From positions 16,844,381 to 16,908,380 of the forward strand of contig CM071574.1 in NCBI GenBank assembly GCA_036426205.1: 64,000 nt of DNA, read 5' to 3'. A program made the position numbers and the translations under genes. The DNA comes from Ascaphus truei. Lineage: Eukaryota > Chordata > Amphibia > Anura > Ascaphidae. Below the pieces are notes generated by a model. It made no database searches and was not told the DNA's origin. It worked only from the letters and a program-made list of their open reading frames with translations. This document shows, one piece after another, positions 10,593 to 22,884 of the stretch (position 1 is the stretch's first letter; every line of letters begins with the position of its first letter).

Positions 10593-11818
10593 TCGCGACC
10601 ACCTCTCGCGGTGTGCGCCTGCCGGCGGCACGCACGCTGTGAGTTTCGACCAATTATTTCGGCGATACGGCCTGCTGGGGGCCCGTTGCCCTGGAGGAAG
10701 CTGGTAGTCCCGATGTTGCGGAGTTGCGGCCTGCTGTGCGGCCCGTGCGCCCTACAATGGTCATCCGACTACTCCCCTCGACTTACCGGGTAGCCGATCC
10801 GGTCCTATGGGGACCATACCAACGCGATGTCAGTGTGAGTCGACTGCCCCAGGGGTGGTCGGGGGTGTCCTCCGAGGTGACCGGAGCACATGGCTCCTAG
10901 TCTGGTGCAACGCCTGTGAATGGCTCCCCTCTACATCTCGTCCGGCGGAGGTGTTCCTCCTTGGGAGAATCCGTCCCCAGCCCCAGTGGGTGGTAAGGAA
11001 CACCCTACTCCTCCACAATCTCCGATGAGCTTAGCCGTGAAGAAGGCCAGATTTGCGGCTTCTAACGGAGTGTGTTGCCCGTGCGCGTCCGACATGGGAC
11101 AAGTGGTCCCTGACTGTATCCAACCGCTCCGGTTTCAGCGCGTAAGTGGACTGCCCCAAAGTGCCTGGGGCAGTCCCAAACACCGAGCGTGGAACTGACA
11201 GCGTCCCGAGGACCTGTTTCCCCCGGTGAAGCACCGGCAGGAGGGTAGTGTCTACTTCTTTCCCCCCTGCCAGGTGAAACCGAGACATTGTCCAGTGCTC
11301 GCTTCTCAGTGGAAGCCTCACAAAAATATAGGGACAGAAAGACTGTGAGGAGAGAGATTCAGGGGAGAGCTGCCTCCTTTAAGCCCAAAAGGATGTTACC
11401 AGTTCGCCCAAGTTCTGGACGTGGAACAAGTAAGCCTGGCCTCCGGTCTAAGCCGCTCCCTGCCGCGGTGCCGGGTAAAGTGCCCGTTAGATACACTTGG
11501 CTATCGTCTTTCACAGGGGGAGGAATTAGTAACAACTGCTATCCAGTGACATGTCACGCCCAGAGTCGTCTCTCTACAGGAGATCTTTTCTAGCGAGGCT
11601 CCAGACGCACAGGAGATACCACCACACCTGATCATTTAGGGCAACCCCACAAATGGTCTCAGCTAGCCTCAGGTATTATTTGAACTTCATTGTACCCAGT
11701 CATATATTGCGCAGTGAGGATTGTAGATTGTTCTATCTGTGCATTTTGATTGTATACTATTATGTGTGATTGATGTCGTTCCCAAGCGGGACGTTGGATT
11801 TTTCCACCAGGGGAGAGT
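10591..11818 (-). mobile_element. LTR element, internal region (copy B)
   Basis: Reverse-complement match to 61,147-62,857; for example 'gtgggtggtaaggaacacc' at 10,987 mirrors the region near 61,875. It starts abruptly at the (CA)n join, so the distal internal part and 3' LTR are missing. No retroviral or retrotransposon protein motif is visible. The plus-strand 'caccaggggagag' at 11,805 abuts the LTR, as in the 61 kb element. Confidence 0.65.
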
Positions 11819-13459
11819 TGTAACCCAGGTCTCCAGCCGCTCCTAGAACCCCCCCTCCCTTGGAGCAGCGTGTCGGGGTGCCAGGGAGCACGACGGACCC
11901 GCCGGCTGCTTCCAAGGTGGGTCCGCAGCAGGGAGTAGCGTGCTATCTCTGCGAGCAGGCTGGTTCGCGGGGACCGCATCGGGCCGTTGCTAAGGCCCAA
12001 TCGCGTTGCTGTCGGTCCCGCAGCTAGCAGGAGGGCGCCGCCATTGCGGAGAGACTCGCGCATGCGCAGTGATCGCGCAGGCGCATGTAAGGCCCCAGAG
12101 CTATGGAGAAGAGTCGCGCGAGTGTAGGTGAAATGCCGGAAGGGTTGAGGTGGCCTCCAAGACCTGCGCATCGTGCAAGGCAAGTGCGCACGCTGCCCCC
12201 AAGTAATTTGGCTAACCGCACTGGACTACAACTCCCATGAGGCTTAGGGTGCAAGCACTAAGGTGCCTCCGTGTGGCCAATAAGGGCCAAGGATCTCCAA
12301 GGGGCAATAAGATACATTTCGCGCGCTGAGAACGGCAGTTGGAGCTGGGGACTGTGAGGGAGGAAGGGTGCAGAGAGCATTTTCAGCTCCTGCATCGAGT
12401 AAGGTCCCCACATCCCAATAAGGCCCACACCCACCTGTTAGTGGTAAGTTTAGGGACGGCCCAATAGGGACGCTGCCCTTAGTGCGTGTCTGTGTGCTGT
12501 CTTGTCAGGATCACGGCTGGCAGTGCTGTGAGGCCTGACAAAGGGCATAGTGATAGTGTGCAGCAAGTGGCTGTACGCGTTATGAATTTTGCAGTGCGTA
12601 GTGTTAGTGTTAGTGTTAGGGTTCATGAGTGGTCAGACTGGGATGAGTTAGGGGAGTGGGGCAGTTATTCACTGCACTCCGCAGGCCCTATGGAGATTTC
12701 CCCAAGCCACCCCCGGTTGCGGTTCATCAAAGACAAGCCCCTAGGTTAGGGTTCCTGTCACGTTAGGGGTTGGAGAAAGAGATAGGGATATAGCGGCGTG
12801 TTGCTGTTCCCGGATGCGGTTGGTGTTCCCGTGATTCGTTGTGTTTCCCGTGAAGCGGTGGGACCCTCGTTGGGGTTCCTGGAGAATTACCTGGATAGGA
12901 TCAGACGGATGCATCGCACGTCTGACCCTTTTAGAAAGATTGTTGCGGACCCGAGCAATCGGAGTGCTCGGAGGTATTCACTATATATATTGCACCAACA
13001 GGCCTAACACATTAATTATGGACTGCGCAGTCACCCACGTTCTCTAACTAGAGTGCGGGACATTGGGTGGGGATTCTCGGGACACTGGTGGGATCCACTA
13101 GTGTTGGGAAGCGTCCTGCGCGACGCAGTAAGTGTCTCCTCTAAGAGGACACAGTTGATGGTTGATATTGCTGTGATTTGTTCTTGCAGTTGAGTAACAG
13201 TCCCTAGTTAATATATATCTCGTTGTGAGTATCGATTAATTGTGGTTGTCCTGCGAGGAACCACTCCCCCTATGGTGGGAGCCATCGGCAGGTTGGAGGC
13301 GCTGCATCGTTGGAAGTAAGTACCCCTAGTATAATGGCCCCAGGTTCCCCATGGCGGACGCTCAGCCCTCCTGTGAGCACAGGTATAGCACCACACTAGA
13401 AGTAGTCAGATACACCCTACACACCCCAATCTCACTTAGGGTGGGGGTCAGAGGCTACA
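11819..13459 (-). mobile_element. Long terminal repeat, GC-rich family (copy B)
   Basis: 1,641 bp on the minus strand. The plus strand starts 'tgtaacccaggtct' (reverse of the family 3' end) and stops 'gaggctaca' (degenerate reverse of the 5' end). Shared landmarks with 58,941-61,146 include 'gatcagacggatgcatc' at 12,899 and 'cgaggaaccactccccct' at 13,254. It is the cleaner of the two versions of this LTR. Confidence 0.8.
12037..12085 (-). promoter_or_regulatory. YY1-like plus two NRF1-like motifs in LTR (copy B)
   Basis: GCCGCCATT at 12,037-12,045 (YY1 core, reversed), GCGCATGCGC at 12,058-12,067 (NRF1) and a weaker 'gcgcaggcgcat' at 12,074. The YY1 word lies 218 bp from the LTR's 3' end, against 227 bp in the 58.9 kb LTR and 210 bp in the solo LTR at 37.7 kb. 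Confidence 0.65.
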
Positions 13460-14362
13460 TAGTGATGAGAGCAACACGAAGAAAAAGTGATTGGAACACA
13501 TGGAAATTGGGTGTATCCATTTCTGCATACTTTGAAGTAATGTTTCTTGATAGAGACGCAGCCTTCGTTTATGAAAGTAGTAACAAAATGTGCCCTTTAA
13601 ACAATATAACTAGATATATATTATTAAAAAACACAGATTGCTTTCTCTTCTTTGGTTTTAGTTATCACTTTCTCTTTTGTCAGCTGAAATGCCATTTGAA
13701 CAAAACCAACTGTTTATGACTGTGTACTAGTCTACTGAAATGCAATCTGGGTTACATACCCAGGCAAGGGAAATATTTCCAGAAAGCTTCTGTTGGGATG
13801 AGTTATTCTGTTTAAAATAAACTATAAATGTGTTGGGATACGAATACAACTCATAAACACTGTGCTGTGCAGCTTGTCTCTTTTATTGCTTGGATTTTTC
13901 ATTATAACTAGTTATTTAATATACTATGTACTGAGAGGCACGTCGTATGTAAACGTCCTGTGCGATGTCTATTACATTAAATACACAATGCACAAAAAGT
14001 ATCTATGGTTATAAACAATTAGCCGATTTAAAGAAAATGAAACACTGTATTGTACCCTTGTAGCCTTCTTTTACTACAAATAAATGATCGTTGCTGCTCA
14101 TTAATCTTTGTCTTGGGCCGAGGTCATTTATATAAAAAAACTGTCTAACAGAAGCACGCTGCTGGCTGTAGGATCCAAAATCTGCATTGCAGGAAAGGTG
14201 ACAGTGTCACTTCATCACTGAGGTTACTATGACAGCAGTGACACACAAGGCAACAGTGTTTTATGGATTAACGACAGGATAGTCACAATTAAAAATGCTT
14301 GTTCTCTCATTAATGATTCCATACAGATGTGTGTTTTGAAGCATTCACATAAGATAAGGAAG
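13460..14362. other. AT-rich spacer (copy B of 4,585-5,480)
   Basis: Nearly identical to 4,585-5,480 apart from scattered one-base indels. No gene seen; the 122-codon frame at 13,351-13,719 is broken in the A copy. Confidence 0.6.
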
Positions 14363-14370
14363 CTTTACAG

Positions 14371-14553
14371 CGGGGGTCTCAAACTCTGTCCTCAAGGGCC
14401 ACCAACAGGCCAGCTTTTATGAATATCTCTGCTTCAGCACAGGTGGCTCTCAGTCAAAGACTGGGCCACTGACTGAGCCACCTGGTGCTGAAGCAGAGAT
14501 ATCCATAAAGCTGGCCTCTTGGTAGCCCTTGAGACGTGAGTTTGAGACCCATG
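14371..14553. mobile_element. Palindromic hAT-type MITE with 8-bp TSD (copy B)
   Basis: Second version of the element at 5,489. CTTTACAG is present at 14,363-14,370 and again at 14,554-14,561. It differs from copy A by a few indels only. Confidence 0.8.
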
Positions 14554-14689
14554 CTTTACAGACATGCAAATTAAAATACACAGGGAGACATTTAATAGAG
14601 TTATCTTTGTAGAACGTACAAAAATACCTGGGCATTGTTTCCATTACCCCACCAGCAAAAAAAACCTTCAAAAAAAAAAATCTGCTAGT

Positions 14690-15005
14690 AATCAGGGCTG
14701 CAGACAGATTTACCGGGGCCCAGCACTAGAGTATCAACAGTGGCCCCCCGGTGTGTCCCCCCTGTGTTTTCGGTTTTGGGGGCCCCCCCAATCATTTCAC
14801 ACCTTGTGAGCCACTTCTATTTCCGCCCCTCTTCCCATGTATTTCTCTCTCCCCTCCGTCTCACTCCCTCTCTTCCTCATTCACCCCACTCCCCCCTCTA
14901 ATAACCCTCACTCTCACTCAGTCCTTCCCCCCCCTCGCATGTATTCTCCTCCCCTCCGTCTCACGCCCTCTTCACGCCCCCCCCTCCAATAACCCCACTC
15001 TCACC
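14690..15005. repeat. Pyrimidine-rich minisatellite (copy B)
   Basis: Second version of 5,800-6,115. The unit start 'catgtatttctct' recurs as 'catgtattctcc' about 101 bp later. Confidence 0.65.
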
Positions 15006-16650
15006 TGTAGTTTCTGATTGGCTTGGCATCATTCCCTTTAAGTGACGTCATGTAAAAAAAAAAAATGTAAAGTCGGAACATGGTTTGAACAGCCACATCA
15101 GGTGGCTGTTAAACCATTTTGAGGCTAAATCGTATGTCACAACGCCCCTATTTAAGGAGCCGTGACGCCACATTTTAGGCCCAAGAAGCTGACGAGACAA
15201 CATCGTTTGGGATTTACCATGGGTTTTTTTTGTGTTGACAGATGAAGATAAAAGATAAAGAAGATCAAGAATGTGTGACAGATAAGATAGAAGGTGATTA
15301 AGAAGAAAAAAGAAGATTTGGGTACCTGATCCGGATCTTCATGGTGGATGGCATCGATGCTGTTGGAGGCCTTCAAGGTACGTGAGCTTCCTGTTACCTA
15401 CCCCCCGGGAGTTGGAGGGCCACCGCTCTTCTAATGGCAAGTATATATATGCAATGTTTGTACAATGTTCTCTTTTTATACAGGTTTCTTCATTGGATGT
15501 TTTTTGCTTGTTTTTTGGGGAGGCACTAGTGACGATAATATATTAATCTGTACCACTTTTAGGGCACAGATTAATACATTATTATGTACAATATTTGGGG
15601 GGCCAATTGTGGCTTGGTATTGCTGTTGTTTTTTTTTTAATGTCAGTTTCTTATGGGATGTGATTGTTTGTTTTTTTCCTGCTTACATGTAATAAATGTT
15701 TGCGATTGTGTGTCGTTTGTAGTTAAGTTGTATTATTTTAGCTAATGCGTTTTATGTTTATTTCAGATATTGTTTGAATGTATTTCTTTGTCTTTTAATG
15801 TTTACATTCATTAATGTTTGTAGTAATTCATTGGTTTGATTGGTTGATGTTACTATTCATTTTGAGTTGGTTTAGGAATTACTTGGTTTTCATTATTGTT
15901 AATGTTTAATTATTTCATTGTTGATGTGTTACTGCTTGTAATTCCATTGTGAATTAGCTGGCTACTGTTTTTATTTACTTTATTTAGGTATGTTTAATAA
16001 TGGGCAAATAATCTATATCCATACTGGATAATAGTATTTTGCAACATTATTGTACTTGTATATGTTAGGGCGAGGAGGAGGAGGGTAGTTGTAGATTTTT
16101 GTCTGTTGTCCTTCTTTTATTTAGTTATTGTGTTGTAAATATTTTTTTAATATACGAGTGTTTCATAGTGTGATGTGCAGGGGTCTCCGGAGCTGGGTGC
16201 CGGTATCCCCTGCCCTTTCAAGCTCCTGTCACGTGACCGGGACATTGATTCTGCAGGGATACCGGACCCCATAACGGGCCCTGTATCTCCGGAAGTAGGG
16301 GGTCTCGTGACCTGAAACCAATTCTGTTCAGTTCCGGAGACCCCCTGCTCATGTACACTATTATTAAATGTTTTATTTAGTGTAACGCGCCTGTAACCCT
16401 TGCATGGAGAGCGAATCTCCATGCAAATGTCACAGGCGGCTTTTTTTTCTCTATCAACTAGTGTACAGGAAGTTTCAGTGCGCTAGCAGAGGAAAAAACA
16501 TTGCCGCCCGACAAAGCCAGTTTTGGGCACGTTCGACGATAGAAATGGGCTGAGACCTTAGTGAATCGTGCCCCCAGGCTTCATTTTTTATCGGACGTGC
16601 TAATTTTTTTCAGCCCGCGCGAAAGCTCGGAGCTTATGCATAGCCCCTTT
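15006..16650 (+). mobile_element. Large non-autonomous DNA transposon (copy B)
   Basis: Second version of 6,116-7,715, colinear with it. Landmarks are 'ctttaagtgacgtcatg' at 15,036, 'ataccggaccccataacggg' at 16,259 and the end 'cggagcttatgcatagcccc' at 16,628. Confidence 0.6.
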
Positions 16651-17235
16651 AGTTTTGGTATATCACCATGTGGAATTGAAACTCACGTTTGGTAGTTTTC
16701 AGCTCACCAGCCTAAGAAGATGATAGGATGACCAGAGAAGAAAACACCTGAAAACAAGCAGAGTTAGCCGAGGCGTGAGACCAGAGGGATTTAGGAGACA
16801 ACTGTCCGGGTGGGGGGATACTTTTCAGTGGTCACCGGTTTCAAATCTCCCTCCAAAGAAAAAAAAATGGTCAGCAAATTGTGGTGGGTCTCGCGGCCAA
16901 ATAGGAAGCGGTGCAACGTCATCTGTTGTTCTTATCTCAAGATTCTATCTCATCAACTAGGCCTGTCCAAGGGGTTAATAGGACATTTAAAAAATACAAA
17001 GAAGAATGGTTTCTAAGACAAATGTAACCAAACATTCACAACAACCTTCAGTACCAGATTGCTTAAAATATTTAATATTTCATGATATTCATCGTTACAG
17101 AAGAGCGGCGGAGAAAAGAGGACATTGGGTTGTGTAGTAACATGTGCAGATCTAGCAGAAAGATTTATACAGGCTAGCAAATCTTCTTCTTGGCTCTTCC
17201 CGCTGCTGTTAGATGTAGAATCTGGTGGATAGACA
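16651..17235. other. Spacer (copy B of 7,716-8,287)
   Basis: Matches copy A with many single-base indels; no gene seen. Confidence 0.5.
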
Positions 17236-17435
17236 CTGGTGCTGAACTCCACAGCCTCAAGAAAAACCCACCCCCAAAAGGTCAGGTTTAACAGGATTTT
17301 GCTCAGCGTTTTAGCACAGGGTGGCTAATCGGGGGGTTCAGGTTTTGACTGCATCACCCTGTGCTGAAGCTGGGATATCCTTAAATGTGTCCTTTGGGTT
17401 GTTTTGAGGAACTGGAGTTAGACACCCCTGCAATA
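17236..17435. mobile_element. Palindromic hAT-like MITE, second copy (block B)
   Basis: Second version of 8,288-8,475, with several one-base insertions relative to it. Confidence 0.65.
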
Positions 17436-17694
17436 CATTACAGAAAAGGAAAAAAATTATGTCAAAACAGGCATTTAATTATATGTAGCAATAGCGAAGT
17501 GCCACACCTTTGGCCACAGCGTCGCCTTCCGACACCACTAAGTTGTCCATATTAAGGCATCTACAAGTTGGATTTGGGACATGATTGTCACCCAAGGTCC
17601 TAATTGCCACTTCACTGCCAAACCACAATGTCCATATTATGGCATCCATACACAAGTGGGTGTGAGTGCAATGAGGTCACCTGATGTCATAATC
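17436..17694. repeat. Short direct sub-repeat (copy B)
   Basis: Second version of 8,476-8,722. The 'gtccatatta' words lie at about 17,545 and 17,630. Confidence 0.5.
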
Positions 17695-19295
17695 AATGAG
17701 TATATACCTGGCTGTTGGTGCCTCAAGTTCAGAAGTCACCTGCTTCAAGATGGTAACATCAAAAAAATGGCCTAAAGTAGCAGGAGGGGAGGCCCCGCGG
17801 CACAGAAGCAGATCAGCCGTAGCAGCCATAGAAGAGGATACTACATGTCAGCAGAAGTAGATACCAATCTATTTAATATCATTATCGTTACAAATCCAAC
17901 AAATCCCCCTGTAAGCACGGGCAATAATAGTAGCTCTTTTGCCAGCCATTTTTTCCAAAGCCTTGTTTATTTGTTAAAAGACTCCTGTTGGGTCTCGCTA
18001 ATTTTCAGTGAGTTCTCACTTTTTGAAAACAGCCTCACTCATTGGAGCTTTCTTCAGACATCAATGGAGCTCTCAATTATTGAAGGCACCACTTTCCATT
18101 GAAATGTCATTTCCGTGTTAAACCCCCCCTAATATTAGCTGGGTGGATGATTGTAACCGAAGAGAAATAGCTCCTACCCCTACCCTCTGCTTATGATACA
18201 ATAAATCAGTGTTTTTCTCTATTTATCTCTGTAGTTGACTTAATAATACGGTGTTTGATGGGACCTGGAACAGCCCTGTTCCTGCAGCCACGTTGCTTGG
18301 TGTGTGCTGTGGCATGGCTGCTAGCTGAGGGGCATCAGTGGAACACTGAAAAACAGATAAAGAACATGGAATAAATATCAAAAAGAAGACAGAGAAGGCA
18401 GAAATCGTGCAAGGGCATTCCATGCCCTTTGTGCCATGCCTTGCCAATGAGTACATACTTGTTAGTGCTCTCGCTTCCGAGTCCGAAGTCAAGTGCGCCT
18501 GCTTCAGATGTAACCATGCTCTTCCATCCGCAATCACTAGCACCCCCCAGCTAGAACGAGGCGCCTGGGATCCCTGTCTGCATTTGACTACTCTTTTGAC
18601 AGGAGTAAATGGGTGGTAATTCACATACAGAGAAAAGAAAGACACAGATCAGCCAACTCATGTATAAAGAAGAATTATGGATACATGTAACCAAATAGTT
18701 ACCAATCTATTTAATACTTTCATTGGACTCTCTGACCAATAGCAACATAATCTTACCCCCCCCCCTCTAAGCTGGCGCTAACACGGTAGTACACTTTAGA
18801 CAGCCTTTGACCCAAATAAATTTTTCCAAAGCTTTGTTGATTGCTAAGACAACCTTAGGTCCTCGCAAATTTCAGTGCGTCTCACGTATTAAACCCAGCC
18901 CCTCCACTCATCGGCACCCTCCTCCACTCATGCGGTGATCTCAGACATCAATGGACACTTCCATTGAAATCTCATTTTCATTTTCAGAGCCCTGAGTAAT
19001 ATACTTGCTGTGATTGTTTTATAACCAAAGAGAAATTAACTCTGCTCAGCTCTTGCTTATGGTATAAATCTGTTTTTCTCATTTATGTCAGTAGGACATA
19101 GGGCACATGTGCCATAATAGTGTTGCAATGGACGTAGGCAGTGAGCCATTCATTAATACCAGTGTTGGAATGGATGTTGACAGCCTATTCCTGCTGCCAC
19201 ATATTGCTTGGTTGTGCTGTGACCACTGCTGCTATGCTGATGGCAGCAGTGGAAACCTGAAAAGCTAGATAAGAGAACTTGGAATGAACCCAAAC
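17695..19295. repeat. Tandem duplication, ~739 bp x 2 (copy B)
   Basis: Second version of 8,724-10,200. Unit starts lie at 'caatgagtatatacc' (about 17,694) and 'gccaatgagtacatac' (about 18,443). A divergent stretch at about 18,505-18,640 is not found in copy A. Confidence 0.7.
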
Positions 19296-19461
19296 ATCAA
19301 AGGAGAGAAGAGCAGGAGGCTTGTGTACCTGAACTCAAGATGAAACCCCAAAAGCAAAATGAGAAAGCAAACCCCTCTTAAAGGCAGAGGCTTTCATTTG
19401 ATGTTCAGACAGGGCTGGCTTGGGCGGCAAGGCGGGGCTAGTATTCGGTTGTTTGGGTGTG

Positions 19462-19740
19462 TTATATATTCATACATATACATCATATACATACAGACGC
19501 ACATACAACACATACCACACCACACTACACATACACACGCACACTCACAGCATGCACATGCACAAAACATACACACACCATATATATACATACAGACACA
19601 CACATACACAGGCACACGGCACAAACATACACACACACCACACAACCACACACACACACACACACATNNNNNNNNNNNNNNNNNNNNNNNNNNNNNNNNN
19701 NCACACCACACACCACACCCCCACCACACACACACACAAC
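19462..19740. repeat. (CA)n microsatellite; B-C join
   Basis: Counterpart of 10,381-10,590, interrupted by an N gap and followed directly by block C. Confidence 0.9.
19668..19701. other. Assembly gap (34 N)
   Basis: A run of N inside the microsatellite between blocks B and C. It marks a scaffold or merge point. Confidence 0.99.
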
Positions 19741-20470
19741 TTTAATTTACTTTATGCTGGCCGGGTAAGGCTTTATTTTTAATGGCAAATGCGCTATTAT
19801 CCTATTTGGATAATAGGAATTGTGCCATTATTGTACTGTTGTGTGTGTGTGGAGGGGGGGGTGTAGTAGGTATAGGGGATGGGTGTAGGGTTGTTGTATT
19901 TTAATGTTTATTGGGTTAGAGGATGGTGAAGGGGTTACTTAGCCCAGGGTGGGTGGTTAGCCTACCGGGTGGCTAGTGGGAGGGGTTAACCTCCTCATCT
20001 AGCATAGCAGTTCACCACCTATATGGCAATGAAAGGGTTAACTGCTCCCACATCTTCTGGTAGGCCTAACCACCCACCCTGGGCCAAATACCCCCATTCA
20101 ACAACTTCCTTTACCCCCAATAAACCAGGTCTGTGGCTTAACCCTTTCATTGAAGGATAATGAAGCATTTTAATGTTAATTTTAATAAATATTGAACGGG
20201 GGGTCTCCTGAGCTGAACCTGAACCGCATGAATTTCAGCCTCGGCGACCCCCTGATCCCAAGTTACAGGCCCCGGTATGGGGTGCCTCTATCTCCCTGCA
20301 TTGTTAAATGTCCCGCTTCATGTGACCGGGAGATTTAAATGCACAGGAGATACCGTCACCCCATACGGGGCCTGTAACTGTTTGCGGATTTTCAACTGTG
20401 AAACGGATTTGGGGGTTACATCAGAGAAATCCGGGAACGGATTTAGGTGCGGATTCACCCATCTCTATCT
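19741..20470 (+). mobile_element. DNA-transposon fragment with foldback blocks (copy C)
   Basis: It begins in the middle of the family seen at 47,664-49,985: 'ctttatgctggc' with 'tttttaatggcaaatgcg' matches the reverse complement of about 48,620-48,670. A palindromic block follows ('ccagggtgggtggtta' facing 'taaccacccaccctgg') and then the 'gggggtctcctgagctg' to 'ggggcctgtaac' block. The last ~80 bp ('tgcggattcacccatctcta') belongs to another MITE family, the one at 42,190-42,584. No transposase is present. Confidence 0.65.
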
Positions 20471-20650
20471 AAAGAGGCATTAATTGTTGAAGCTAACACA
20501 TTTGCTGACATAGTACAACTCTATTACATCCCTTTATTAATGAAATTCCCCTGGAGTCATTAAGTCACCACAGCACATTATGATTGTTTGTTCATCTTGC
20601 CAAAAAATGCAAATTCATTTCCAATTGAAGTGGCACACATTGCACCTCTA
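20471..20650 (+). repeat. ~175-bp direct repeat, left copy (block C)
   Basis: 'ggcattaattgttg', 'catccctttattaa' and 'tttccaattgaagtggcaca' recur in the same order at 25,056-25,240. See the cleaner pair in block D (29,199 and 33,827). Confidence 0.7.
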
Positions 20651-21290
20651 CAGGTCGCATTTGTTATCCGCATAGCACAATCTTTATAATATTCTGTATA
20701 TACAACCCAAAGGCATGTCAAGGAGTATCGGCTTTACATTGCTTTTGTATGTAGCATTCAACAGCATAGTCTATTAAATAAAAATTGATGGAGCAAGCCA
20801 TTAAATATATTCTTAGTAGAGAAAAAAGCTATAAAATATCCTCACTTCAATCATGCTGAGCATGTTAAAAAAAAAAAAAAACACTGATTTAATTAGAACA
20901 CTGAAACAGGGAAGAAAGCCCTTAAAAAGTCCTTAACATTAACAAAAAATGTAAAAATCATGCTGTACAAATGACAATGTGGCTTACAATCTATTTAAAC
21001 TCCACAGGCAACAGCATTTAGAAAACAAGCGCACGAAACACTGACTAACTCAGCATTCCCAGTATCATTGGAATCATGATCTGCGAAATTGTTTAGTCAT
21101 GAATTCACCCTTCAATACATGTCTTAAGCTCTCATAGTTTCCAAAAACAAATCAAGGAACCTAACTACAGTACATGATTAATGCTAGAAAGGTGCCCTTG
21201 TCCTTTATTTGTAGATGGCGCCAATAACAATAAACAATATCAATAAAAATAGATAATTGTATTGACACATGATACAAAAACAAAAAACCA
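20651..21290. other. AT-rich spacer
   Basis: No gene seen. It includes an A-run at about 20,865 and is repeated at 29,374-30,045. Confidence 0.55.
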
Positions 21291-22330
21291 TGCAATCTGG
21301 GCAGGAGATATCCTAGGATTTCACAGTGGATTTAACACAATAGACCACATCCAAGTCATACAAGAAGTGATTTCCTGAAGTAATTCAATCAGTACTCAGT
21401 TTAAAATTCGTAGATATTAAAACGGCAGTCGATTCCTTGTACACATCAGCAGTTATGAATGTGTTGTTAAGAAGACAACGTTGAAGAAGCGTAACATCTA
21501 TAATATAAGGAACATTACGAGAATGCCTCAATCACCATTAGATAACATGAAGATAAGGATCAGCAAAGGCGTGCTGAGAGGGAGACACCATTCACCAAAG
21601 CTTTTCACTGCAACACTTCAAGAAATTGTCCAAGACATTGGGGAATACTGGAGTCACCTATGATTGAAGATACATTGTTATTTTTTTGCCACAAACCAGA
21701 AGACCTCAGCACCAAATCAGAGACTTGTCTGAGCAACGTAAGAAAATGGGCATCCATATGAATCTCAGCAAGAGCAAATATTCATCAATGTGTCAACTCT
21801 GCAAAGATTGGAATAAATGAAATAGAACTAGAATAAATCAAAGATTATATATACCTTGCAGGCAAGTAACAATGGATGGGAACTTTTTTTTTAATGAAAT
21901 CAAGAGTAGAATGAAGATAGGATGGAGCGCGCTTTGGAAGAAACGTGACAATCTTTCAAAAGAACCTTACACTTGTTTTCAAGTAAAGATTTAGACAAGA
22001 GTATTCTGCCCGTGTTTGTGAACTTGAACCCTAAATATGAAGATATATCCGTAAGTTTCAGACAACCTCAAAGAAGTATGGAGAGATGATGTGGTATACT
22101 CGAAGAGATAAGGAAAAAACAATGAATAGCAAAAAAAGTATGTGGTGAGAAAATGACATGGCCAGTGGGCCAGACATATAGCAAGAGAAATGAGTATCAT
22201 TTGCACAATGATGGTCTCGTCTGGATTCCAAGAGAGATTAAAAACCGAGACGACGACCAAAAAAGAAGGAAGATGAAATAGGAAAATTGTTGGCGCAAAG
22301 TGGAGAACAGAGACTTGCAACCCAGTACAT
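21291..22330 (+). pseudogene. RTE-like LINE reverse transcriptase remnant (copy C)
   Basis: Noisier version of 30,046-31,090, with more frameshifts. The conceptual pieces match an RTE-type reverse transcriptase and its C-terminal region. The short open frame at 21,481-21,663 covers part of the palm. See the D copy for motifs. Confidence 0.7.
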
Positions 22331-22884
22331 AAAGATCATTGGGGTTTTCATCAGCAGTTGATCGCAAGGCTGAAGATAATGATATAAAATGGTTTGTGTA
22401 AATTAGCTTTTGAAATCCTCTATTGTGATCATTTGCAAAATGGAGCTATGTTCTCAATGTCCCTCTGCAGCACTTCAAGGAATTTGAAAGCTACCAACCT
22501 ACCTTATTTATGATGCTGGGCTTTAGCTACTGGTTAAGTCTTCTTTCTTCTGTATTTATATTTATTTACTCAAGTTTGTACTGGTTTTAGCCTTGAAAAT
22601 ACAAGAGTATAAGTATGTTGGGGAGGTCAGAAGTAAAAAAGCAAACTGGACTGTCCATATCGCCAAGGCTGCTGATTTTTTTTTAATGTAGGGCATGTAT
22701 CCCTAAGGAAAGCTGCCAGCTTTTCCATTTTAAGGGGAACCATATTTAATGTTGACCTGGATAAGAGTTGACAAGTCTGCAACTCATCCATTGGGCTGCT
22801 GCATCTCATGGCCGTCATCATTTGAGTGATCAGTTTTGTTAGAATGCCTATTCCACCCCGGAACTTTCAGATTTGTAAATTTTT
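22331..22884. other. Spacer
   Basis: No gene seen. Copy of 31,091-31,649. Confidence 0.5.

Noticed and set aside
10247..10793. Several open frames of 114-153 codons on both strands
   Set aside because: They are translations of the (CA)n tract (Thr-His or Cys-Val repeats) and exist in all frames.
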